Positions 34,861-47,735 of a DNA stretch of 64,000 bases are shown piece by piece; position 1 is the stretch's first letter; every line of letters starts with the position of its first letter. The stretch comes from Siderastrea siderea. Taxonomy: Eukaryota; Cnidaria; Anthozoa; Scleractinia; Rhizangiidae. The notes under the pieces are model-generated. The model did not search any database. It saw only the letters and a list, made by a program, of their open reading frames with translations, and was not told the DNA's origin. The translations under genes and the position numbers were made by a program. The stretch spans positions 25,485,686 through 25,549,685 of the forward strand of contig OZ034968.1 of the NCBI GenBank assembly GCA_964030785.1. Reading direction: 5' to 3'.

Positions 34861-35993
34861 TATTGAATATGTGCAATTATACAAACAAGAAAACTACAGT
34901 TAAGTGAGGCAAGTAAAAAATATGCAGAAATTACATTCCACGCAATTGAATTATAAATTCATTGTTCAATCTTTGATAGCAGAAACCAAGAGAGGATACC
35001 CCTCTTGCAGAAACAAAGATTTCTCTAACTCACAAATTAACGTTTTGACAGGCCAAACAAGTTCCATCCACTTATAATGGAAACCGTAGATTTTTTACCA
35101 GTTTATTCCCATGTCAGACTCAGACGTTGTGTCGTGTGATAAGTTGATGGTGGATTAACTATTCTGTGAGGCTATTATAAACGGACTTAAATCTAGAGAA
35201 GGCCTCACCATTGAAATGAGTGCTATTAACAGGGACCTTTTGTTGCCGCTGCCAGCTTATTCAGTGCTAAACAAAAATTAGGTGGAGCTTAAACGCTTTC
35301 ATCATACATTCTTGTGGTGCCGCCCGACAGCTTTTAAATATTCAGTGTTGAACAAGGTGGAGTTACGTTTTAATTATACACTCTTGTGGTGCTTTTCATT
35401 TTATTGCTGATCTAGGGTGTAAACATTCAAATGCAACGTATTGAGGGATTGTTTCTGGGTGCTAGTGATTTTTTGGCAGTTGATTTCACTAATTTTAAAC
35501 TTCAGGTATATCCCTGAAAAAAGACACGGGATCAGATCGAAGCCGAGATTTTGCCCACTATATACTGTTTCTGCAAGATGCACGTTGGCTTTTTTTAACC
35601 CGTTTGTCTTATTTAGGAAAGCAGTCGGATGTTAACTTGGATTGAAGTGAATAAGTACTCTTAGCTCACTGTTCAAGAGAATTCATTAGTATTCAAGAGA
35701 ATTCAGAGTATTATTCTAGAACTCAAATCACTGAAGTCAAGTCTGCTGCGACGTTTTTCCCACGCGAGTTTATCTTAACTCTCGATTACTGCAAAATTAT
35801 ATTCTGCATTCCCAGCATTCCCATGATTGTCATACGATAATTTACACTGCAGCAAAATAATAAATCCTGGGTCACAACAACCAGCGCCCAGTTTGATAGC
35901 CGCTTAGTTCCTTGAGCACTGCACCGATAATTCCAAGGTCACCGTACCAATTCTTTGCGAGCATGAGTTTTTTAGGCTTCCTTTTTGCGACAG

Positions 35994-37695
35994 CTTAAAG
36001 ACTGCTAATAGACCGCTTAAAAACTTCTTAAAGACTCCTTAAAGGGGTTATGTCACCCACTTATTTTAAGTGTTACTTTGAAAAGCAAAACACATATTCG
36101 AATCAAAGGAAACCCAGCTCAGTTTTGCTAAGAAATAAAGCTACTAGTTTTCTTGGTACGGATGGAGATGGATTGCAGCTTGATAACATCGGGTACATTT
36201 TTCAAGTTCTTCCCTCGCGTTTTGGAAAAATATGGATAAATCTCTTATGGTTTGTTGTGTTTACGTATCAACCAGGTCATTTCATAGTTCCACCGATACA
36301 AACCACATACCAACGTACGCAAACTTTAGAAACGGTTAAGTATGACTGAGTAATAGTTCTTTACTGATCATGAAAAGAATCCCGAGGGGGGGAGGGGAGG
36401 GACAGGGGCACATAAGCCATGTTTGCGTGAATGGGTGCCGCTGAGGTTCTGAAGCCATGGAAAATTTAACCCTGTTTAGGAGACCCCCCTAGGACAACAC
36501 CCTCCAGTTTAGGTTTCTGTTTAGAAAATTCGACAAACTATCTTTGTTTTTTGTTTTTTTTACACAATTTTAAAGTGCTTTAAAAAGCTATTAAACGTCT
36601 CCGATCTAGGACTACGAAATATTCATGAGCCATATTTAACGACGACAATCGTACAACCGTACCGTGCTTAGAACCAGTTCAGGTCTTGTTTTGGACTCGA
36701 CTGGGATAAAATTACATTCCCTGTTCAGGAGGAGAGAGTGGCCAAAACCATACCCTGTCCAGCGGCACGTCCCTGTATAGGCCATACAAGTTGGTAAAGC
36801 CCCCATGCCTCCCTATCCCCCGGGAACAGAATAACTGAACTAAACCCAGGAACGCTTTTAAAAGAAGTGGATAATCAATCTGTGATTATCATGAAAATAC
36901 CAAACTTTTCTTGGTTTCTACTTTATTTTGAAGTCCAAAAAGTAACTATCATAGGACGCGTCCACAGTAGAGTTTCAACCTTTTTCTGAGTGTTCACGTA
37001 CATTCCGGTCACTCGTGGACACCGTGGTCAAGTTGTAGTTACTAGTGGTAACTAGCTTGTGGTCACTCGTAGTCACTCTTGGGCACCTTTAGACACGATC
37101 CTAAGGCAGCGACACGTTTGAACTGTCGTCGCCTTTTGACCAGGATAAGCTTAAGGGCCTCTTCATTTGATCCCGGTAACTAGGCTGGCCCGGTTTGCCG
37201 GACGAATTTTGTCGCCTGTTCATATCTGGAAAATTTCAGCCCGGTTACTGGGATGAAATTCTATATGTGATGGCGTGCACGAAAATACTAACTTGTAATT
37301 CTAAAATTTATATATTTTCTCTCTACTTATTAAACATCAAGAAATCATTTTTGAAATCAAAAGAAATCTCGGAAAAAGCCTGAATGATGCTAACTAAGCT
37401 CTCCTTCGACAGAAACGCATGCGTATTTGAATTTTTTTCATCCCGGTAGCCGGTAGCCTGGTTACCGAGATCTCGGTAACCAGGCCAGCCTTCCTTCTCA
37501 TCTGAACACATCGAAATTTTTGCAAAGGAAATGTGGCGAGGTGCGGAAACCGGGCTCATATGAAGAGGTCCTAAATCAGTGTTGCAAAATCAACAGGGCC
37601 GTTAATTATGAATTCTGTTCATGACGTTAGCGTTTTGAAAATCTTCCTTTTCACCTATTTACGCCAAAAAAGATAACGCAAGATAAGATAAGACA
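35994..37695. other. Intergenic with a TTAA-type element end
   Basis: At 36039-36058 TTAAAGGGGTTATGTCACCC resembles the ends of the TTAA-flanked elements in this window (for example 60013-60032). A short open frame follows at 36050-36349; I did not find a matching right end. Elsewhere there is no gene. Short GGTAAC..GTTACC-type inverted repeats surround 37179-37190 and 37444-37485. Confidence 0.45.
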
Positions 37696-37906
<211 letters not shown>

Positions 37907-38209
37907 GAACTACATAGCGCCAGGGACATTTTAAGATCTTTTGAAAAGTCAAGGTAGTTGATAACCAGTAAATATGTTACTACTTAATGACCAATGGAGA
38001 ATGGCAAAATTTCTGCAATTCAACAGTATCATTTATTATCATTTATAATGAAAACTGACATCTACAATAAAATGTTACTTCAGTCTGCACTTTAGTTAAC
38101 ACAAAGTTAAAATTTAACTACAAAGTTAAAATTTAGTTAACAGCTTTTTAGTCATTACATTTAGTGTAAATGATGGGAATCCTGCGCACTGAAAGTTTCC
38201 CCTTTTTAT

Positions 38210-39954
38210 TCAACGCAATAAGGACACAAAAGCGCATGCCACCATCACGAAGGCGCTGACCGTTGGTAATGTACTTCCATTGCATAGATCTTTGTTGCAG
38301 CACTTCATTGTCGCTGTGCAGTTTCCCTTCTCATTGTTGCAAAGTAAATTTGCAAGTTGGTTGCATTCTTCCTCAGTGTTAACTTTTTGAAAACAAAGTT
38401 TTCGAAAAATTTTCGCTGTGGTATTGCCCTTGCTGTATACTTTGGTGGCTGTCACACAGCCGTCCTGGCCTGCTGCACATGATTCTTCCTTCTGATGTTT
38501 GGCGCAATCCTCTGCACTTTCTTCACTTTTGCAGTCAAAGCACTTTATTCCAAAAGCTGCAATAAACAACAAAGTGAGTACTTAAAACAAGCACTTTCAG
38601 CAGTTCTTTTTCTTTTTGTTTTTTTTTGTTTTGTTTTTTTCAGTGAGGGGGCGGGGAGACGGAAAGAGTGAAGTTCAATACTAAGTTGTGTTGCGGCCTG
38701 GGGCTCGTTCTTAAAACTCCTGATAACTTATTGAGCTCGAAGCTATTTCGTGATATTCTTGATCAGTAAATCGTTTTTTTTTTTCGATTCATTCTGGCAG
38801 TTTCATTTAAAATTTTTAATAGCTTTGTGAAACAAATTCGTAAGTTTGCACTATTAATTGACCATCAACCGGTAAAAGCAGATTTGAAAAAGTATTTCGG
38901 GGTTCGGTAATATTGTGTTTTTGCTAAATCTTGGTGAAGCATGAGATATCAAGTGTTCAGCTAGCATTGATCAATTTTATTGAAAACAATGAACGTTTAT
39001 ATGAAATTACAATCTCGCCAGTCAATAACTGGCCAGACAGCACAACATTGCCGGTGCAAATATCGCCATTATTCTTTTATAAACAGATACCTTCCCATGG
39101 GGTGAAGAGATCGAACCATCCGTTTGCTCAGAAGGTAGCACTGATGCTCATTAAAGTTCTAATTTTTCTCGAACTCGAGTAAGTTCCTTTTCTCTATATA
39201 TTAAGACTGCGTGTTAAGGATGTTGGATTCACATGAATTGACTGTAAAAATGTCATAACTACCGACTTCCGTTTGTTTTATTCTTCTTGTTTTAGTTAAA
39301 CGTCAACTGGGCATTACGATTTGTTTTACGAATCTGTAGCCTATTGAGTGACCCACCTACTCTACAGTTTCTTTTTCTTTCTGTACAAAGTACAGACGCT
39401 TTGATGCTTCAAAGCTCTGACTTTGACGAGTTGAGTCGTTAAAAACAAACCTAAATGTTTGTTATAAGATTGCATAATGATGTTGTACTGACAGAAATAA
39501 CTAATTGTATTATTTAATTTCTAGTTATAAAGTTGTAAAGTTTACAAATAGGTGAAAATTATCCTGGTTTTGACACTCTGCCAGATTTTTACCGATGCCA
39601 AGAGAACGGTGAACACGTACGCTATAAGTCTTTTCCTTGTACCTTCTATTAATCAGCGGATTTTGAACGGCAATAATTAAGCAAGGAACCGTATGAGCTT
39701 AGATTCATATCCTGAAAAGCTAACCAACCGAACTGATAGGTAAAGAGCTCGAATTAGCTTATGTATCCTTCAACATGACGTATTGTTGCAACTAAGCTGT
39801 GATTTACAGCAATTTGACTGGAAACCTTAAATCCTAAACCAGGCATCGTGTGCCAACGTGGAGAAGAATTTTTAAAAGACGGGCTTTGTAAGGAAGAAAA
39901 TATCAGCTACTCACCGACAGAAACGCAGAGAGCCAAGACAAGTAAGGTTTTCAT
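38210..39954 (-). CDS. Ly6/uPAR-domain GPI-anchored protein C (two exons: 39954-39915, 38566-38210)
   Basis: The only complete LU gene in the window. Exon 1 encodes signal peptide MKTLLVLALCVSV plus one G before donor GTGAGT. Exon 2 starts after acceptor TTTATTGCAG and the junction codon is GCT (Ala), giving AFGIKCFDC. It has twelve cysteines (x2, x8, x8, x6, x20, x9, x7, x6, x5, CC, x4), then N-G-S and a hydrophobic tail TVSAFVMVACAFVSLLR predicted to direct GPI attachment. Two sequons (NTT, NCT) suggest glycosylation. The middle spacing differs from A, B and D, so C is the most diverged member. The stop codon overlaps an AATAAA hexamer (TGAATAAA) and a second AATAAA lies about 175 bases further. 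The likely role is a secreted-then-anchored surface LU protein; ligand unknown. Confidence 0.9.
38573..39900 (-). other. Intron of Ly6 gene C
   Basis: About 1.35 kb between the two exons. It includes at 38695-38760 a decayed copy of the left end of the GGGGCCCG-type MITE seen intact at 11391-11621. No other feature is recognised. Confidence 0.6.
39915..39954 (-). CDS. Signal-peptide exon 1 of Ly6 protein C
   Basis: Thirteen codons plus one base, followed by GTGAGTAGC. Same design as B1-B4: nearly the whole signal peptide on one exon with a phase-1 intron. An upstream TTATAAG (minus strand, about 39990-39996) and a CCAAT box (plus-strand 40144-40148) are candidate promoter elements. Confidence 0.85.
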
Positions 39955-39959
39955 ACTGC

Positions 39960-42409
39960 TAATTAGCGTTGTTGAGAAACTTAAAACAACTTATAAGCTA
40001 ACAATATGCTTAGCTTCACCTTAGAAATCTGGTCCTGAAAATGGCAGAGAAAGCTTTATGACGCAAAGTTTTCAACATTTTAAAGGACTGGCGAATCACT
40101 GTCAAAAAAAATACAAAGTTAGTGATAGCGTTTGAATTTCAACCAATGAACAGAGAGTTTATCACAGTGACCTTGACAGTGAAGAGTGCTATGACAGTGA
40201 TTAGATAGGAATGTGATCTTGTTCATTCCCTGTCAGCGTTAAGGGTATCCTGTAACGTCAAATTGGGATGGTGCGCCTTTCTCAAAAGAACCCAAACTAA
40301 TTTTAGGCAGGAACGTGTCCCAGTAAGGCTCCAAAAATCGCACAAATATTTGGCTACCAAAAGTACCACTTCATTTCCCCCCATACTTTTTCGGCTTCTA
40401 TATAATATTCTTGATTGATGGAGGGCTTATTATAGAGGAGTGCCCACCCCGGCTTATTATATCTCAGGTGGAATGCGGAGAGATGATTTTATTGAAATAA
40501 TTTTAATATCATAAATAATTATCAAAATTCTTTCAATAATTTTTATAGAAATTATGACATAAAGATCTTGTAATTTTTTTTGAGAGATCACAAATATTTA
40601 TTTATAAATGTACAGTGTTGTTTATTTCTTTGCTGTGTGTACTCAGCATCCGTTTGTGCTGTACTATTATGCGTACAAGGAAAACGAAAGTTTAATATTA
40701 ACGCGTTTATGATTTTACCGGCTCTCGGAAGCGAGATTCAAGTTTTGAGTTCAGTTCCAGTCTCGAGCTTTCGTTAGTACTCTTACTCTTGGTGTCTAGC
40801 ACTTTTTGGAACTGCGCATTCTCAAATTAAGGCATGCTGCTATTTTTAATTCAAAACAATGGTTAACGTCAGGGGAAGGGAATCGTGGCAGCTTTACACG
40901 ATACCAAGGGGGACAGCAGAAGGAAATTGGGTTTTGTAAGGATACACTGAATATCATTTTTATATTTACGCAACGTTCCTCCCCTCTAATTGCCATTACT
41001 GACTTTTAAATATTAACATTTATAACTATTTTCTATCAAACATTATGGGCATAGTTCACAAGCAAGCCATTGTGATGTAATGAAATAAAAATGGAGAAGT
41101 GTCTAAAAAGCTGTAATAACACATACGTTTAAAAGGATAAGCTTGATAAGCATAGATAATATTTTCTGAAAGAAGCTATCATTATTATTATTTTTCCACG
41201 GACTGGTATTTATTGTCTTTTTAAAACACAATATAATAAACAACCGCCTGCTTAATAATTGATGACGCGTGAATCGACGACACCTTTCAGCTCTTTTTCA
41301 AAATTTTGGAGATAATTTTCCCTGTTGCATTTTATTCCGTGCGGTACTAGTCCAGTTTTCGCAGCGAGTTTTGAACGCCTTGGTACAAAGCAATTTTCCT
41401 TAGAAAACTAATACGTTAGCGTGAACAACGGGGTCTCTTCGAGCCTCGAGTTTCGGAATGAAAAAGGATTCCTTTCGCATTATATCGCCGTTTTGATGCT
41501 CTGCCGGCTGCTATTTTTGAATTTTCATTATAGTCAATTAAGCAAAGTCTGGGGAAGCCAGTAAAGTGGACAGAAAAGTTCAATCCTCATACTTAACATT
41601 GGTTTCATGCAATCATACGTTCTCGCCCTTTTATTGCCTTATGGGCGATGACTCTTTATGTTAAAATAAAACGTGCAAGAAATTCACATGCAAATCATTG
41701 TATTGTAAGTGAATAAAGAAGTACGAGTACATAAAATTTGCAACTGAACTCTCAAGTATAACCAGCTGATCGGTTCATCAGTATAGATAATAACATTTTT
41801 TAACATCACCGTTTTGGAAAGTTAGAAGCTATTTTTCTACTTTCTTGACGGGGGACGGATGTCCATTGTCTTTTCAAAGTACTAATAATAACAAAAAGGA
41901 AATACAATCGAGGAACTCCGCTGAAATACCATTATAGAACCGGCTACGCATAAAAAGCGAACATATGATGTTTGTTATTCCGCATTCAATCTTGTCAAGT
42001 TTTCACAGCCATTGATTTATTAACCCAGACAATTATCAAACATAGAAAGAGAGGACTACTGTACCTTGACACCCCTGAGGTTTAATCTAGCACTGCTAAC
42101 TTAAAGTGGATGTTACTTAAGCAAGAAAAAGAAAATAGGGAATATGGATGAAAAAACAGGCTCGGAAAATAATAAATATGGTATGAGGAACGGAAAACCG
42201 GGAAAAGGGAGACGTGGAAAGGGGACAGAGAGTAAATTACACGCATGATAATGAATTTATTTGGTTGTAAGAAGTCTCTCATAAAGTTCGGCCTTTTGAT
42301 TCAATTTACGCATTTGAAATCTAGCTCATACAAAGAGGGAACGAAACCCTAGAATCTACACTGGGTAAATTTTGTCGAATCAAAACATTTAGCGGTGAGA
42401 ACAAGTCTT
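39960..42409. other. Promoter region of gene C and intergenic DNA
   Basis: Beyond the gene C promoter candidates (to about 40150), no gene or classified repeat is recognised. Short open frames at 40580-40777 and 40806-41009 have no motif. Confidence 0.4.
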
Positions 42410-42979
42410 AAAGGGGCCGTTCACATGACACCAGAATGAGGTTCATTCTGGAATGAGTTTCGTTCCAGAATGAAGTTCGCACTGGATACACATCAAAAAA
42501 TCGACCGGCTCAGACTAAGGCTTCACGCGCGCGCAGTTTTCGCGCCAGATCAAAACAAAGATGACGCACCTTCGTTGTACGTCATCTTGAAAACAATACG
42601 CATGCTCCACTCACCCCAGGCTACACGGTTTGCAGTTTCATCTCTGTAGAGTATAGACAGATTGAACCAAGAGATTATTTGGATTTAACCACGAATCGAC
42701 AGGGTCTAACCAAACCACGCAATGATGCAAAACTCGCACACATTTAATCATCACACGAATTGCGCATGCTCAGCTCTACAAACATGGGGGCTGGGCAGCG
42801 TAGACTAAACGCACACGGATAGTATAATCTCGGAACGGAGTTCGTTCACAGTTTACATGATACCAGAATGAAATGTCATACTACGGCGAGAATTTCATTC
42901 GGATTGAAAACCGGAATTAGGTCATTCCGGAATGACTTGTGCGTGAACGAAATTTCGTCTCGGTATCACGTAAACAGGT

Positions 42980-43830
42980 GCAGAGAAATATCTTCGGGCA
43001 CCTTATTTCTGTACGCTGACGATACAACAGTCTACTGCACCGGCTCAACTGTTGATGAAGCCTGTAGTCTTCTTAACAAAGCACTTAATGAACTTAACGA
43101 ATGGTGTGTTACCAACTCCCTCACACCACACTCTACAAAATGCGAGGCAATGCTGTTACACAGAGGTTCTTTCATTGGGCCACACCCCCTCATTACAATT
43201 GGCTCGACTACAATCTCATGGGTGCACCACACAAGGCTGCTGGGTGTCATCATAGACCATAAGCTTACCTGGTCGAAACACCTTTCAGATCTGAAAAGAA
43301 ATTTTTCTAAGGAGTTAAACCTGCTGAAAAAAATGTTCATTTTTGAAAAGAAGAGCTCTTCTCGACCTTTATTTCAAAGTCATACTGCCGTCTGTTACGT
43401 ATGGTATCATTGTCTGGGGGGGGTTGCAACAACTCTGACCACATACAAGCACTTGAAACATTGCATCGCAGGGCAGCGAGAATTATCTTCAATTTGTCAT
43501 GGGACACACCTTCGGATACGGTGATGGAAATCACTAAGTGGGTCTCAATGCTCGATTTATACAAACTCAGTCTTATTAAGCTGTTTTACAATATTGTAAT
43601 CGAAAAGATTCCTAAAACGATTTCAGATTTGGTAACGTGGAGACACGGACCCTACAACCTAAGAGGACACCTAAAAGCGGTTGTCCCACGATTTTCAACG
43701 TCGTTCTTAAAGAACTCAATCCGGTACAGAGGTGCAGTCTTATGGAATTTTGTGTCAAGCTACTTTAATAACGCTAATATAGATTTAGCCGAGCCTAAAA
43801 GCGGAGCTCCACGTCTCTCTTTTATGCTAA
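42980..43830 (+). pseudogene. LINE reverse transcriptase fragment (YADD), frameshifted
   Basis: The plus strand encodes FLYADDTTVYCTG (YADD at 43012-43023, the catalytic aspartates of reverse transcriptase), then CEAMLLHR and LLGVIIDHKLTWSKHL. After a frameshift near 43335 it continues ALLDLYFKVILPSVTYGIIVWGG, and after another at the G run near 43420, ALETLHRRAARIIFNLSWD and YRGAVLWNFVSSYF. The motif order is that of CR1/Jockey/RTE-like LINEs. The N-terminal RT fingers and endonuclease are missing, so it is 5'-truncated and dead. Confidence 0.88.
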
Positions 43831-45800
43831 TTGGCCCGTAAAATACAGTAAATTTTAGTTGTGCAGTTATTCCCCAAGAGGTGAAAAACAGGAAAGGAAA
43901 ACATGCGGACCGCTGAGGAAACTGTGAGCTGGCTTATTTTTCATCAAAGAGAAGACTTCAGTACGACTTTCACCGACAGCTCTTCTTGTAGCATTCTTTC
44001 GAAAGCTAGCTTATAGAGTTCAAGAAGAGTACCTATAAAACTACAATTGCTAAAGAAAACCCACTTAAAGACTTTTCCATGCAAATACACATTTCTCACT
44101 GATTCCAATGCATCCCTCTGGCTGCTTAGTTCTGTTAACCATGAAACATCTATCTTGCTAAAATAAATAATATTTTCCCGGCATCAAACCGTTTACTGGC
44201 AAAAATTCTCCAAAAAATGTTTTCGGAAACTTTCAAGCACACGTATAATTATCAAGAGAAAATGGCACAAGTTTTTCAGCCGCGAAGTATTAATCGGGCG
44301 CTTTCAAGAATACACCCTGAACTATTAAATTTTAGGAAGGTTTTAGTGTCTCATTTTAGACAAAATACATGTAGACTTAAACCGAGAAATGCTTTGCTTA
44401 TAGTTACTTAAATAAAGATTTCATTTCGATCTGTAACTAAACACACACTGAAATGGCTTAGCGGTTTAACAAAAAACAAAACGATCACGAAAACATGCCA
44501 CACTGAACTCACTCACTGAACGGCGAGTCTAAGTTTAGTCGCTAAATTGGGACAGAAATGTCATTCACTTCATATGGAGAAGCTAAAAAATATAACAATA
44601 TAAGGAAGATAAAATATTCCACAACTGAACAAAAAACATAAGGAGCTTTACACTAAGACTATAAACTTAAACATGACGACAGAGCGACTCTTCAGGTGTT
44701 GAATACTAAATAAATACGATAAATACGAAATAGTCAAAACAACCCAATACGCGTCGCCGAAGAAAAACAACCTACATTGAAAAAACAACACAGACTCAGT
44801 CTAGAACTAGTCACGATTTCCACTTTTCGAATAAAATTCAGTAGAATTCCTCTAAGAAAAATATTGAAAATTACGCACTAAAGTTCAAAAGGAAATTGAG
44901 CTTAATTAAGCTTAAGTTAACTGAAGCCTAAATATCAGATTGCTCACTAATGAAAATTCCTTTAATGCATAAACACAGAAAAAGGACAAGAAACCTTCAA
45001 AAACATGAAATGACATTCACATACGAAACATTCGTTTGCCTAGGAAAGCAAACTGCATTCAATTTTCCCGTCGAGTGAAGTTACTCGCAAGCCGGCAAAC
45101 GGGAACTACGAGCTATTTTTAAACAAGTTTTTAAAACATTTCAAGAAAATTACCGTAATTTACTAAACATGTAAAGTCGCTCAATTAAACAATTTTTACA
45201 ATGCAAATCCACACTCAAATCTATAATTTACTTTACCACTGAACTGAAAGAAGGCCTTGAAAATCTAAACAAAAGTCGCCGGGTTCTTTCCAGATCTCCG
45301 TAGCTTTGAAAAAAACAAGTATGTCCGCGAACAAGGATTTCTTGCCTTCAGGCTCTCCAGTATCTTCTATATGCGCCATCGAGATTATAGCAATCCTCTT
45401 CCTTTTCGTGATGAACTGCTACAAGTCTTCATTCCAAGAATGTATTACAATTATCGTATTGAAAGACGACCGTACGACGAACCAGCCGCCATGTTGTTTA
45501 TTTCAGCTACAAGAAAAAGTGTCATTCCACCGGTCAGGCTGTCTTGGGACTCCCGTCACCCTCCCCCAGAGTCTGTACGGACGGACGGACGGACGGACGT
45601 ACGCTGACGTCAGAACCAAAATTTTTCGGATCAACGGGTTACCAAATTTTCTTACCCATGGTGCTCCGCGAGCTCCGCTACCAACCACAAGCAGTTTTGC
45701 AAAAAAGCGAGAATGGACCCCATATTTAAAAAAACTTAATTTTGGCAGTTTGTCGATCCAGACAACTCCGAAACACATGTGTGATTTTCAATTTTAAATC
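43831..45800. other. Sequence between LINE coding end and LINE 3' tail
   Basis: No gene is recognised. A GGAC tetranucleotide run lies at 45579-45598. The open frames around it (45306-45797) pass through sequence that reads as GRTDGRT in several frames; this is a repeat-driven artefact. The region may include one more insertion in the LINE 3' part, but I cannot define its ends. Confidence 0.35.
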
Positions 45801-45975
45801 TTAATCTTATTAAAACATAATATCGTTTATTTTAGTTTATTACAATGTAATATTAATTTTTCTTAGGTAGGTAGTTAGTCACACGTACACACGACCCCTC
45901 AAGCATGTATTTGCTTTAAAACAGATCGTGGTTAAATAAAGGTTTACTTACTCACTTACTTACTTACTTACTTAT
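45801..45975 (+). repeat. LINE 3' UTR and (TTAC)n tail
   Basis: AT-rich sequence ending AAATAAAGGTTTACTTACTC and then CTTACTTACTTACTTACTTA. A tetranucleotide tail in place of poly(A) is characteristic of several CR1/L2/RTE-like LINEs. It is followed directly by the right end of the AAAGGGGCC TIR element. Confidence 0.6.
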
Positions 45976-46030
45976 GGAATGAACTTGTTCTGGAACGAAA
46001 GACTTCCGGTATCATGTGAATGGCCCCTTT

Positions 46031-47639
46031 GTTTTAGACTTCCACAAAGTATTATATGAAAGACTGATGTAAGAGAAACCTTTAACTCCGGGCGTTTTTT
46101 AGGGGTGACCTTTCGACAAGTAGTGACGCAAATACACAGGTAACGCAATTTTATAAAACGCATGGCATTTCGTTATACTGTCCATTGTAAAATACTGAAA
46201 ATGCGAGGGCTGTAGGAGAATTCAGAGGTTTAATTCTAGCAACTACGGTCTGGTATGGAGTTCTTGCGGTTTTCCATTTTTGCTATATGTATTGTTTGCA
46301 ATTTCAAAGCAGAAAAATGTTAATAATTCTAGTAGCTCTTTAATCTTAATGGTTCACAAATTAACTTCAGCTTGTAAAGGCCCATCTTCGATAAACCACA
46401 GGTTTTCTTGTTTGACAGTACTATTATTTCTGTGTATTTTATACGCAGAAAGCGTTCAAAGATCAACCTGCCATTGGATACATTTGTAACAAAAAACTGT
46501 TTACATTTTCTCCCTCCCATACAATAGTTCCTCCTAGTGATTTCTTGCCTGGCTCAGTGTACTCAGGGCAACAACAATGACACATGACAAGAGGTTGGAC
46601 CAACATAGAAGCCTTTATGTATTAAGGACTTTCGCGCCCAAAATCTTCCCAATTTCAGATTTTTTCCAAACTTTTTCTGCAGTTAGATAATGACCAACTC
46701 ATGTCAGAAAAGCCGCAAAAATAATTGGGGGGTCACCGTGCTCGTTTCGGGGGTAAAGCGTATTGGAAATGTGATTTTAGAAGCTTTGGCTTTGTAAGGC
46801 ACACTCGGCTTTCTTGCTACAAGGAATAAAATAAGTTACGTGGAGGACTCTAAATAATGCTGATTTATTGATTTCATCGCAAATAGGCCTATGTAGTACA
46901 TTTTTGCAGGTACTTGGACAGTGTGCATGAGTAGAGCGTAGTTTTTTCGATTTACCGTTGGAGATATGTCGTGTGATTAACAGCCAAGGCTATACCTTTT
47001 TTTAAAGCGATTTCCTGGCAAACCGCACTTAAAACTTGTTTAATTATGTACTCTCAAACGCCCTGAATAAAAGTAGAATCAATTAAAAACAAAGAGTATA
47101 AATGAATTTCACGCAAAAAGATTATAGCACATTCGCGCTAAAATTAACGCCTTACTGGAACAGAAACGATCACCCAAACAGATTTAATTACATTGGAGTG
47201 CTAGTAACTCACTGGGCTTCACGCAGAGATACTGGAATAAAAGAATGGTATCTCAGCGGGACGCCAAGGCAATTTTTGGTTGCTAAGAACGTCTGGCTCA
47301 TTATGTATCATTTCTTCAGGTAAAATTAAAACTTCTCACGTTCAGAATTTTATTTGGAAGTGATTTATCAAAAAAAACATGGGGTCACCGTGCATTTAAG
47401 AAAGTTAAGCACGTTTATAGATATAAAAATACCCACCACTACTGTATTTGTCTTAATACAGTAACTGAAGATAATGCGCGCGCTGCGATTGGTTAATACC
47501 TATTGATTGTTATACCTGTCCAGTAAACCACATGAAAAATGTAGTTATTATATAGTTTCACTGTGACTTCATCTTTACTTCGAGTAAAACAGTTTCTGTA
47601 AGAACGACGTAATATCAGTATTTCATGAGCTTTGGGCAA
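46031..47639. other. Intergenic, no gene supported
   Basis: GGGGTCACCGTGC occurs at 46730-46742 and 47385-47397 in the same orientation, suggesting two fragments of one dispersed repeat. An open frame at 47102-47323 ends at CAGGTAAAA, which resembles a donor site, but it has no recognisable motif. Confidence 0.4.
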
Positions 47640-47735
47640 AGAACAAGGATGCCTCCCCTAGGGGAATCGAACCAATGACCAACTGTAAGTCGTTCGGGGT
47701 TTCTAACGACTGAGGTACTAGAGACTTGTGGTGAG
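47640..47735 (-). repeat. tRNA-derived SINE head or tRNA pseudogene
   Basis: The minus strand contains a perfect B-box-like GGTTCGATTCC (plus-strand GGAATCGAACC, 47660-47670) and, about 45 bases upstream, an A-box-like TACCTCAGTCGTTAGA. The stretch between would span anticodon arm and variable region, but the stems pair poorly. Most likely a decayed tRNA-derived SINE promoter rather than a working tRNA. Confidence 0.45.

Larger units (their letters stand above)
32014..35993. repeat. Tandem duplication block 2 of the Ly6 B upstream region
   Basis: Second copy of the preceding block, with exons B3 and B4. It is about 0.7 kb longer. Part of this comes from an extra tandem unit at 34268-34860 and part from additional sequence near its start that is closer to the Ly6 A intron (GAAAGCCGCACCACCA.TTTGAAAGC). 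The LU exon is absent here too. Confidence 0.85.
42410..46030. mobile_element. TIR element (AAAGGGGCC ends) carrying a LINE fragment
   Basis: The left end AAAGGGGCCGTTCACATGAC and the right end, complement of AAAGGGGCCATTCACATGAT, bound the region. Inside the left part are nested GGAATGA.TTCATTCTGG motifs (42435-42480, 42860-42960). The element is interrupted by the LINE at about 42980-45975. Left flank CTTAA and right flank TGTTTTAG do not give a clean target duplication. Confidence 0.6.

Noticed and set aside
45306..45797. 163-codon frame with GRTDGRT-like peptide
   Set aside because: Spans a GGAC tetranucleotide run; similar peptides occur in several frames and both strands, a repeat artefact.
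46730..47397. GGGGTCACCGTGC pair as transposon termini
   Set aside because: Both copies are in the same orientation and no target duplication is visible, so they do not delimit a TIR element.
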